From positions 1 to 21,547 of the forward strand of contig QAKZ01000082.1 of NCBI GenBank assembly GCA_003150175.1: DNA of 21,547 bases, read 5' to 3'. The notes below the pieces were generated by a model. The model did no database searches. It was not told the origin of the DNA and was given only the letters and a program-made list of their open reading frames with translations. This document shows positions 6,568 through 12,539 of this stretch, piece by piece. Made by a program: the position numbers and the translations under genes. Origin of the DNA: Coriobacteriia bacterium. GTDB lineage: Bacteria > Actinomycetota > Coriobacteriia > Coriobacteriales > Atopobiaceae. Each line of letters begins with the position of its first letter. The stretch's first letter is position 1.

Positions 6568-6740
6568 ATGGGAGAGCTTTGAGCATTCATCGACGAGTCC
6601 GGCGAGATCGGCACCGGTTCAGCATTCGCGAACAAGTCTTGCAAAACACCAAGCCGAATGGGCGCCGGCCTCTCCAAGTCACAGGCCATATTTGCGGTAT
6701 TGAACTTGCCGTCTCTCGGCTCCGAGCTCGAGCCGGATGA
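6568..6740 (+). pseudogene. internally deleted DUF3800 gene, copy C
   Basis: ATG 6568 begins MGEL, then TGA (6580-6582) where the intact gene has a Ser codon, then AFIDESGEIGTGSAF, matching SIFVDESGDAGETS. Soon after, the sequence jumps in another frame to RRPLQVTGHICGIELA, the counterpart of YRLFQLADYICTLELT. The middle is deleted, as in copy A. The C-terminal Asp of the ADYIC motif is replaced (TGHIC). It cannot encode a working DUF3800 protein. Confidence 0.72.
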
Positions 6741-6889
6741 TCCGCCGCCGCCCGCACGGAAAACCGGGGATGTTGGTACCAATGGACGAGAATTCCCGCG
6801 AATAGCAGCCGGGGCTTTCTATCACTATCACGTCAGGGACACGCCATGATTCCAGTTACGATTACCGCCGCCAGAAGAAGGGACACGCG
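6741..6889. other. short gap before the antitoxin gene, with a 15-base direct repeat
   Basis: AGGGACACGC(C/G)ATGA occurs at 6835-6849 and 6879-6893. The first copy starts a 15-codon frame (ATG 6846) reading MIPVTITAARRRDTR, whose TGA overlaps the ATG of the next gene as ATGA. It may be a leader peptide or a displaced N-terminus of the antitoxin. Confidence 0.4.
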
Positions 6890-7075
6890 ATGAAAGAGAT
6901 AGTTGCCAACCTTACTGGTGCCACACGTGCTAGTGAGGCCCAAGCGGCAACGCGCAACGACCGCTCTCGTGTTGCAAGTCCGTCGACAGCCGACGCCACA
7001 AAACCCAGCATGTTCGCCGTAGCCTTCGACTTCATGGACGAGTACGTCGACGTCTTCGACGAGCTTTCCAAGTGA
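6890..7075 (+). CDS. small antitoxin-like protein upstream of doc
   Basis: A 61-residue acidic-tailed protein. ATG 6890 has AGAAGAAGGGA just upstream. Its last third (FDFMDEYVDVFDELSK) is the short amphipathic, acidic C-terminus expected of a Phd-type antitoxin that wraps around a Doc toxin. There is no clear Phd DNA-binding N-domain, so it may be a short form or a copy that has lost its N-terminus. Its stop overlaps the GTG of the Doc frame at 7072 (GTGA), the usual translational coupling of such pairs. The called function rests on position and tail chemistry, not on a strong family match. Confidence 0.55.
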   Translation: MKEIVANLTGATRASEAQAATRNDRSRVASPSTADATKPSMFAVAFDFMDEYVDVFDELSK

Positions 7076-7459
7076 GCGGCTTTCTCTGGTCGTCAAAAGA
7101 ACAAGTACTTGCGGTTCACGATGCTGCGATTGTCCGCTACGGTGGCGCCCCAGGTGTACACGATGAGGGAGCTGCTCGACTCCGCACTGGCAAGGCCCTT
7201 TGCCTCATTCGGCGGAAATGACGCCTTTCCTGGTGATATTTCCAAAGCTTGCACCTTATGCCACGCCATCATTTCGAACCATCCTTTTGTCGACGGTAAC
7301 AAACGCGCTGGTGCCGCCGTACTGGGCATGACCCTGCGTGTAAACGGCGTGCAGTTCAAACCACGACACGCCGAGTTCTGCGCCGCGATGATCGGAGTAG
7401 CGGCGGATGACGTCTCGCTCGAATCACTTACAAAATGGGTTAAAAGCCAGGTTAGATAA
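7072..7459 (+). pseudogene. doc: Doc-type (Fic-fold) toxin, frameshifted
   Basis: From GTG 7072 the frame reads FLWSSKEQVLAVHDAAIVRYGGAPGVHDEG, a typical Doc N-terminus, then runs off. One extra G near 7171 shifts the continuation to another frame: LLDSALARPFASFGG, then HAIISNHPFVDGNKRAGAA, ending at 7459. The Fic/Doc motif HPFVDGNKR is intact. In this family it mediates phosphorylation of EF-Tu (Doc) or AMPylation (Fic). Removing one G at GAGGGAGCTG restores a full-length protein of about 128 residues. The shift could be a genuine inactivation or an assembly error. Paired with the gene at 6890 as a type II toxin-antitoxin locus. Confidence 0.78.
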
Positions 7460-7491
7460 ATGATATCTCAAGGAACGCACCGCAGGGACAG

Positions 7492-7593
7492 ATTGTCACC
7501 TCGTGCCTCATTCCCCTTTTGGTGCTCGCCGCGTTCCTTTGGATGGGGCACTCGCTCATGGGCATCAACGTCTCCGCTCCGGCCAGCGGCCTG
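7492..7593 (+). pseudogene. 3' remnant of a second copy of the membrane protein gene at 10102
   Basis: Reads IVTSCLIPLLVLAAFLWMG followed by HSLMGINVSAP, nearly identical to the last transmembrane segment and tail of the protein encoded at 10102-11046 (IVTSCLVPLLVLAVFLWMG, HSLMGIDVSAP). Nothing upstream matches, so only about 33 codons survive. It is followed by the same repeat cluster as the intact gene. Confidence 0.75.
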
Positions 7594-7594
7594 A

Positions 7595-7826
7595 GCGGGA
7601 ATCGAGGACCGTCGGTAAACGAGCCTCCGCGCTGCGCGGGAATCGGGGACCGTCGGTATCAAAAGCCGGACCATTACGCGCGAGAGCTACCGACGCTCTC
7701 GGTTTCTGGTGAAAAGAAGTCCTTCTTGCCGCGTCCTGCGCGGGAACCGGCGAGCGTCGGTACCGACGGTCGGCAATTTTGGCGCAGCCCGGCGCCCGCT
7801 TTACCGACAGCCCCGTTTTCCCGCGC
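7595..7826. repeat. cluster of dispersed repeat R, tandem and inverted units forming a large hairpin
   Basis: Units resembling GCGCGGGAA-CGGGAGCGTCGGTA lie forward at 7595-7617, 7634-7658 and 7741-7762, and inverted at 7688-7706 and 7802-7826. The first two are spaced about 39-40 bases apart. The inverted unit at 7688 pairs with the one ending at 7762, enclosing an inner AAGAAG/CTTCTT hairpin around 7714-7727. A matching arrangement stands at 11107-11237. No coding sequence is present. Confidence 0.7.
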
Positions 7827-7857
7827 AGCCGTGCCACGGGTTCCAGATGTCACGCAT
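7825..7857 (-). pseudogene. 5' remnant of a second DUF5131 gene
   Basis: Eleven codons from ATG 7857 read MRDIWNPWHGC, matching MHDIWNPWHGC at the start of the intact gene at 12192. The frame then runs straight into a repeat R unit, so the rest of the gene is missing. Confidence 0.7.
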
Positions 7858-7865
7858 GGCACATG

Positions 7866-8309
7866 CTAGCCGGCGACAGCAATTAACCGAATGAAGCCGT
7901 TTGCCCACTCGACGGCGTCGGCAAGGTTCTGAAGTACGGGTAACCCAGAGGCTTGCTCAGCGTAGAGCCCCTCCCAGCCGTCTCGAAGGACGACCTCCGG
8001 AGGCCAAGTCTGCGCCTTCCTGTACGCGAAGAGCCTCTCGCACACTCGCCTCTTCGCAACGAGGTCGAGCTCGGCGTTGGCAGCAACAAGCTGCAGGTCA
8101 ACAAGATCACGGGCCCGATTGCCCGGCCCGGTCAGCGCGTGCAACTTCCGAGCGACCTGATGATCAAGCGGCATGAGCGGTGCCCGGCCGGGCGCCGGCA
8201 ACCCAACCCGAGCAAAGAGCGCGGCGGCATCAGCAAGATCGACCCAGTCCATGGAGTCCGCGTCGCCCACTTCGTTGTGCCCGACCTCAAGTGGAACCGA
8301 ACACTTTTT
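7866..8309 (-). pseudogene. 5'-truncated AbiEii/AbiGii-type nucleotidyltransferase
   Basis: The open frame ends at TAG 7868-7866, and family-like sequence can be followed upstream to about 8309 (CSVPLEVGHNEVGDADSMDWVD). The segment VPLMPLDHQVARKL-type, then ARDLVDLQLV and the Trp-rich C-terminus (QTWPPEVVLRDGWEGLY) are typical of the C-terminal half of AbiEii toxins. The family's catalytic N-terminus (a GS...D-x-D nucleotidyltransferase motif) should lie upstream but is absent: a tandem repeat and then the DUF4143 gene follow instead. No AbiEi antitoxin is seen. A GTG at 8270 could start a 134-residue product, but it would lack the active site. Confidence 0.7.
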
Positions 8310-8352
8310 ATCACGGCAGTTGGCCGAGATTTACCACGGCAGTCGGCCAGGT
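8307..8352 (+). repeat. 23-bp tandem repeat, two copies
   Basis: TTTATCACGGCAGTTGGCCG and three more bases (8307-8329) is followed directly by TTTACCACGGCAGTCGGCCA and three more (8330-8352), differing at a few bases. A third degenerate copy may follow. It sits exactly at the break point of the truncated AbiEii gene. Confidence 0.7.
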
Positions 8353-8404
8353 TTTTCCGCCAGGTGAACGCGCCATAGGACGCTCGCCCAGCACAGGGGG
8401 CGGT

Positions 8405-9763
8405 CTACAGGCAGTGCGCCATGTAGAGGGGCAGCTTCAGGACGCCGTCGCCTTGGCTCAGCTGGCTCGGGTGCAAGACGATGCTCTCCCCCACGCGCTT
8501 GCCGAACTTCTTGCGGAACTTGCCCAGCGAGACGGTGCTGTACCGCTTGCCGGACTTGACCTCCAGCGGCGTCACGCGAGGCTTCATTGCTGAATCGGCG
8601 AAGGGGAGCACAAGGAGGAAGTCGATCTCCATGCGCTCGTCCGCCTCACTCGACCACTTGGAGTAGAAGCGCAGCTCGTGGCCGTTGGCGACGAGCTGCT
8701 GGGCCACGGCGTTCTCCGTCAGCATCCCCTCGTTGACCGAGGCATCGCCCAGCAGCACCTGGCGGTACACCTCCGGCAGCGCATCGCCCGCGGCAGAGAA
8801 GGCCTCCGTGGAGAGCAGCCCCGTGTCGCCCATGTAGCACTTGAGCGTCGTGTCATCCTCGCTGAGCGCGAGCCCGAGCGACGGGTCGGTGCTGAGCGTA
8901 CAGAGGTTGACAGTGGCGGCCTCCTTGAGCCAGGCGAACGCCATCATGAAGTCGCGGGAGCGGGAGCCCTCCTCCACCTCGGTGTACACGAGCTTCTTCT
9001 CGTGGCGCGCCAGCATCCCAGGGACGGCGTCGAAGACCGCTTTGATCCGCTTGGCGTCCGTGCCGCCGTATTTCTCGATGTCGTTGCGGTAGAGGCCGAG
9101 CACGTTGCGCTTCACCCTGTCGGCGGCCGCCATGTCCCGCCCCTGCGCGTACGCGGCGACGGCCTGTGGCATGCCCCCGACCAGCGTGTACTCGCCCCAC
9201 AGGCGCATCGCCTTGCGGTGGAGGGTCTCCGGCAGCGGCCTGCGCGCGGCGTAGCCCGCGCGGATCGCCTGCGCCAGGGGCTCCTCCCCCATGGCCCAGA
9301 GGAACTCCTCGAAGTCCATGGGGGACATCCTAAGGGACTCCTCCTCGGAGGGGAGCAGGATGTCCTTGACGTTCGTCTTCAGCGAGACAAGCGAGCCAGT
9401 CTCCAGGTAGTCGTAGCGGCCGTCCGCCACGAGGTGCTTGATGAACTCGCGGGCCTGCGGGAAGAGCTGCACCTCGTCGAAGACGATGAGCGTGTCTCGC
9501 CTGACGAGGCTCGCGCCGTACGTCGCCGACAGGTAGAGAAAGAACGAGTCGAGGTCCGTCCGGGTATCGAGAAACACCTGCCTGAACTCGTCGGTCACGA
9601 GGCTGAAGTCGACCATGACGTAGGAGGAGTACTCGTTCTTTGCGAACTCCTCGGCGATAGTCGACTTGCCGATTCTGCGGGCGCCCTCGATCAGCAGGGC
9701 GCTGTGACCGTCGCTCTGGCGCTTCCATGCCAGAAGCTTGTTGTAAACCTTGCGCTTGAACAC
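8405..9763 (-). CDS. AAA+ ATPase with C-terminal DUF4143 nuclease-like domain
   Basis: A 452-residue protein starting with GTG at 9763, with AGGTGA about nine bases before it. N-terminal AAA_14 domain: Walker A GARRIGKS (residues 27-34), Walker B TLIVFDE (91-97), and a sensor-like YLETGSLVSL (119-128). The C-terminal third has the DUF4143 pattern, ending with EIDFLLVLP...VTPLEVKSGK, which resembles the E-x-K core of PD-(D/E)xK nucleases. Members are common, often in multiple copies per genome, and their physiological role is unsettled (suggested links to defence or DNA repair). The gene stands alone, with a promoter region carrying three evenly spaced repeats. A second, divergent family member lies at 17637-18911. 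Confidence 0.85.
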   Translation of the reverse strand: MFKRKVYNKLLAWKRQSDGHSALLIEGARRIGKSTIAEEFAKNEYSSYVMVDFSLVTDEFRQVFLDTRTDLDSFFLYLSATYGASLVRRDTLIVFDEVQLFPQAREFIKHLVADGRYDYLETGSLVSLKTNVKDILLPSEEESLRMSPMDFEEFLWAMGEEPLAQAIRAGYAARRPLPETLHRKAMRLWGEYTLVGGMPQAVAAYAQGRDMAAADRVKRNVLGLYRNDIEKYGGTDAKRIKAVFDAVPGMLARHEKKLVYTEVEEGSRSRDFMMAFAWLKEAATVNLCTLSTDPSLGLALSEDDTTLKCYMGDTGLLSTEAFSAAGDALPEVYRQVLLGDASVNEGMLTENAVAQQLVANGHELRFYSKWSSEADERMEIDFLLVLPFADSAMKPRVTPLEVKSGKRYSTVSLGKFRKKFGKRVGESIVLHPSQLSQGDGVLKLPLYMAHCL

Positions 9764-9783
9764 GTCTCGTCACCTCGCTGTTT

Positions 9784-9867
9784 CACGTTTCTTAGGGTTT
9801 GAGTATAGCTAAGTTCGCACGTTTCTAAGGATTCACGAGGGCACGATTTCGCACGTTTCTAAGGGTT
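9784..9867 (-). promoter_or_regulatory. operator array of three direct repeats, 34-bp period, over the ATPase promoter
   Basis: CACGTTTCT(A/T)AGG(G/A)TT occurs at 9784-9799, 9818-9833 and 9852-9867, each start exactly 34 bases from the last. The intervening 18 bases are not conserved apart from a shared TTCG just before the second and third copies. On the minus strand a -10-like TATACT (9807-9802) falls between the first and second copies, about 40 bases before the GTG at 9763. Even spacing on one strand of the promoter suggests cooperative binding sites for a regulator, possibly the ATPase itself. Confidence 0.65.
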
Positions 9868-10101
9868 CGCGGCGAGCGATCCGGGAATGGACCCGTACCC
9901 ACCCCGGCCCCGTCGGCACCTCAGGCCCGCCCCCAATGGACACCGTCCTTCTTGCCGACTCGCCAATATGCACAGCCTTCTAATTCCGAAAACTCCAAGG
10001 CAGACAAGCACCAAACTCGCCGGGGGGGGCACAGTCAAGCCCCCGTATACAGCGGAGTATCATTTGGGCAGCCCAACGTCCGCGTTTGCAGGAGGCGCAC
10101 C
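9868..10101. other. gap before the membrane protein gene
   Basis: No gene seen. The frame of the downstream gene is open back to 9952, but the strong Shine-Dalgarno at 10091 argues against that earlier start. A run of seven G (10023-10029) is a possible slip site. No clear promoter. Confidence 0.4.
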
Positions 10102-11046
10102 ATGCAACAAACGGTACCGAACCAGAAGAGTCGCGAGGATATCGTCCCCGCTGTTTCATACGTCGATGTGGTTCCGCAGCCCGAGCCTCAGCCGAGCTTT
10201 GCCGATTGGATCTGCGAGCGCCCGCTGCTGAGGTACGGCATCGTTGCGCTCCTGATCATTGCCGCCCTTCTCTCGGAGTTTGTCGGGCGCCCGCACTTTG
10301 AGAACGTCGAAACCTGGAGCGGCACCATTGAGGTGATCGACGCCAAGAAGAACAACGTGCTGGCGCTCACCACCTCAACCATTGCGCTTTCGGCTGCCAT
10401 CTCGGCCCTCCCCGACGACACCGGGACCCCCGTGGCCGAGCAGCTTACCCAGCTCTCCGGAAACCTCGGAATCGTGCTTGCGGTGCTCTACCTCGAGAAG
10501 TACCTGCTCACGGTTTTGGGGTTCCTTTCGTTTGGCGTGCTCGGACCCGCCGCCTTCGTGCTTCTTGCCGCCTCGCTCCTCGCGCACGGCCGTCTGAGCA
10601 CCGGGCACGCGCTATTCACCCTGGGCATCCGAGTGCTCCTGGTTGGCATCATCGCCATAGCAGTGATGCCGGCAAGCGTATGGGTCACGCAGCGTATCGA
10701 CGAGACCTACCAGATAAGCATTTCGCAGACGGAGCCCGAGGGAAGCGCCGAAGAAAGCGAGCCCGCAGGCGATGAGAGCCAGGAGAACAAGAACTTCTGG
10801 GACAGCATCGCCAGCGGCGCCGCGCAGCTCGTCTCGAACCTGAAGGATGGCATCAAGAGCGTGACCGACGGCGTGGTCGAACAAGTCACGAATCTTATTG
10901 AGGGTACCATCGTGATGATCGTGACCTCGTGTCTTGTCCCTCTCTTGGTGCTCGCCGTGTTCCTCTGGATGGGGCACTCGCTCATGGGCATCGACGTTTC
11001 CGCGCCGACCAATTACCTGGCGCGGCGTTTGCCTAGGAAGAAATAA
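10102..11046 (+). CDS. polytopic membrane protein of unknown function
   Basis: A 314-residue protein. ATG 10102 is chosen for AGGAGG at 10090-10094. The frame is open further upstream, but without a good ribosome site. After a Pro-rich cytoplasmic N-terminus come hydrophobic segments at about residues 45-61, 84-101 (weaker), 121-140, 143-161, 170-195 and 269-290. Between the fifth and sixth lies a Glu/Ser-rich hydrophilic loop (about 205-235), then an amphipathic helix (AAQLVSNLKDGIKSVTDGVV). The C-terminus is basic (RRLPRKK). No enzyme or transporter signature that I recognise. It faces the DUF5131 gene convergently across a repeat R cluster. The same gene pair once existed at 7.5-7.9 kb, which implies that the two travel together. 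Confidence 0.78.
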   Translation: MQQTVPNQKSREDIVPAVSYVDVVPQPEPQPSFADWICERPLLRYGIVALLIIAALLSEFVGRPHFENVETWSGTIEVIDAKKNNVLALTTSTIALSAAISALPDDTGTPVAEQLTQLSGNLGIVLAVLYLEKYLLTVLGFLSFGVLGPAAFVLLAASLLAHGRLSTGHALFTLGIRVLLVGIIAIAVMPASVWVTQRIDETYQISISQTEPEGSAEESEPAGDESQENKNFWDSIASGAAQLVSNLKDGIKSVTDGVVEQVTNLIEGTIVMIVTSCLVPLLVLAVFLWMGHSLMGIDVSAPTNYLARRLPRKK

Positions 11047-11106
11047 CATAAAGAGAGGGTCGGCGGGGCCTTGCGCCGATGACGATACGTGCGCGGCCAG
11101 CAGCCC

Positions 11107-11237
11107 GCGCGGGAATCGGGAGCGTCGGTAAACGAGCCTTTGGACTGCGCGGGAAACCGGAAGCGTCGGTACTGATGCTCCCGGTTTCTGGTGGAAAGAA
11201 GCCCTTCTTACCACGTTCTGCGCGCGAAACGGGGAGC
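11107..11237. repeat. cluster of dispersed repeat R between convergent genes
   Basis: Two forward units (11107-11130 and 11147-11171, 40-base period) are followed by an imperfect hairpin whose outer arms are GCTCCCGGTTTC (11177-11188) and GAAACGGGGAGC (11226-11237), with an inner AAGAAG/CTTCTT stem near 11196-11209. Placed between two convergent genes, it could act as a bidirectional terminator. It matches the cluster at 7595-7826. Confidence 0.7.
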
Positions 11238-11253
11238 CGCACCCAGTCCCCCG

Positions 11254-12192
11254 CTACGCCCCGCCCATCTCCGCAACGAGCTCCTCCCACGTGCGCAAAA
11301 GCTCCGCAGGCTCGCCGCAGCCGCCGCAGTTGCTGCAGCCGTTGCAGGTTAGACGACCGCCGCAACTCCGGCACTTTTTGCGAAATCGCGGAACGTAGAG
11401 GTCGTCATCGGTCAGAGGCAGCCCAAGCGGATCGGTGAGCCGCCATTCGATGGGCTTGCCCTCGTAGCCCGCACCGGATTTGTACGCCTGCTCCGCCTGA
11501 AGGCGCTTGGGGATGCGGTATGTGCGGCCGTCCACCACGAAGTTCGAGCCCGTCTCGATGAAGGAGAACGTCACATTGTGCTCGCGGCACTCCGCGGAGA
11601 GCGCCTGCACCCACAAAAAGTCGCACGCTCGCGAGCCCTCGTAATTCTCACCACCGCAAATGACCTGCTCCAAGCCGGCGCCATGTGAGGGGGCGCCGAA
11701 ATAGCGCCCCACGCTCACCGGCCCGATAAAGGGCGCGCACATGATGCCCTTGTGCTTGGCGGGCGTCGCGAGCAGGATCGGGATCCGCTCGTCAGCGCGG
11801 CGCTGGTTCTCGCACGTAACGTTGAGCATCACGTTGTCCCAACCATCGCCCCAATCCGGCGGCAGGCACTCGGCGAAGCGCTCGGGTCGCTTGGTGAGGA
11901 TAAAGAAGCGGACGTCGGGCCGGGCATGGATGATGCTCCATACCTCGTCGCGCCAGGAGTCTGCCTGCTCAATGAGGAAATCCGAGTTCATGCAGATGCG
12001 GATGAGCTCGCCGGAGCGCACCTTGTACGCGCCGTCTCGCGTGCGCTGAAGTGGATAGTCGAACGTTGTCTTGTTGCGACGAACGACGCCGCCGTCGAGC
12101 CCGCGCGCGGCGTCCATCGTGAACATATAACAGTGGGCACAGCCCTCGCTCACGCGAACGCAGCCGTGCCAGGGATTCCAGATGTCATGCAT
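11254..12192 (-). CDS. DUF5131 family protein (phage Gp37/Gp68-like, radical-SAM-like Cys motif)
   Basis: A 312-residue protein. The start at ATG 12192 is preferred because the family begins with the conserved MxxxWNPWHGC, and AAAGGGA lies just upstream. The frame is open 21 codons further, but that part only translates a GTCCC repeat. The N-terminal motif is C11-x6-C18-x2-C21 followed by Tyr, as in the family (WNPWHGCxxxSxGCxxCY), and is probably an iron-sulfur site. The middle has RPDVRFFILTKRPERF and the ICGGENYEGSRACDF block. The C-terminus ends in a Cys-rich, zinc-ribbon-like tail (CRSCGG..CNGCSNCGGCG). Family members occur in phages and in chromosomes, and their biochemical role is not settled. 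Confidence 0.85.
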   Translation of the reverse strand: MHDIWNPWHGCVRVSEGCAHCYMFTMDAARGLDGGVVRRNKTTFDYPLQRTRDGAYKVRSGELIRICMNSDFLIEQADSWRDEVWSIIHARPDVRFFILTKRPERFAECLPPDWGDGWDNVMLNVTCENQRRADERIPILLATPAKHKGIMCAPFIGPVSVGRYFGAPSHGAGLEQVICGGENYEGSRACDFLWVQALSAECREHNVTFSFIETGSNFVVDGRTYRIPKRLQAEQAYKSGAGYEGKPIEWRLTDPLGLPLTDDDLYVPRFRKKCRSCGGRLTCNGCSNCGGCGEPAELLRTWEELVAEMGGA

Positions 12193-12199
12193 GGCAAGC

Positions 12200-12235
12200 G
12201 TCCCTTTTGTCCCAGTTTTGTCCCGAAATTGTCCC
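12200..12235 (-). repeat. four short GTCCC direct repeats ahead of the DUF5131 gene
   Basis: GTCCC occurs at 12200, 12209, 12220 and 12231, spaced 9, 11 and 11 bases apart with T-rich spacers. It lies between the tRNA terminator and the DUF5131 start, so it would be in that gene's leader. It could be an operator or a slip-prone tract. Confidence 0.4.
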
Positions 12236-12253
12236 GAGGGGGTGTGTCGTGGC

Positions 12254-12283
12254 AAAAAAGTAGGGACCCTCTCGGGTCCCTAC
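12254..12283 (-). terminator. intrinsic terminator of the tRNA-fMet gene
   Basis: On the minus strand, a perfect 10-bp stem (GTAGGGACCC with GGGTCCCTAC, 12283-12260, 4-base loop) is followed by six T (12259-12254). It starts 11 bases after the tRNA 3' end. Confidence 0.92.
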
Positions 12284-12294
12284 CAGGCAATTTA

Positions 12295-12371
<77 letters not shown>

Positions 12372-12401
12372 ATATTTGCGAGCGCGTTTGCGCAAGAAAG
12401 A

Positions 12402-12430
12402 ACTATACGCGCCCAGTCGCGCAGAGTCAA
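12402..12430 (-). promoter_or_regulatory. promoter of tRNA-fMet
   Basis: On the minus strand TTGACT (12430-12425), 17-base spacer, TATAGT (12407-12402), about 31 bases before the tRNA 5' end. A near-consensus housekeeping promoter. Confidence 0.85.
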
Positions 12431-12539
12431 CGATGTGGAGGTTTCTCCATAATCGCGGAAGAGACCCGCATCCATTGTTCAGCTAAACCGCCGGACCAAA
12501 CCCCAGACGCAGACAGGTACGAGCTCACCCAGCAACGAC

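Noticed and set aside
7519..7869. Open frames on both strands across the repeat cluster
   Set aside because: They are produced by palindromic GC-rich repeats. Only the two short remnants at the ends resemble real proteins.
8678..9802. 374-codon open frame on the plus strand
   Set aside because: Antisense to the DUF4143 ATPase, whose Walker motifs are intact on the other strand.
9784..9867. CRISPR array (evenly spaced repeats)
   Set aside because: Only three units, 16 conserved bases, 18-base gaps, and a position directly over a promoter. No cas genes.
9952..10101. Longer start for the membrane protein gene
   Set aside because: The extension has no ribosome site, and AGGAGG at 10090 points to ATG 10102.
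12193..12255. N-terminal extension of the DUF5131 protein
   Set aside because: It merely translates the GTCCC repeats and part of the tRNA terminator flank. The family starts at the MxxxWNPWHGC motif.
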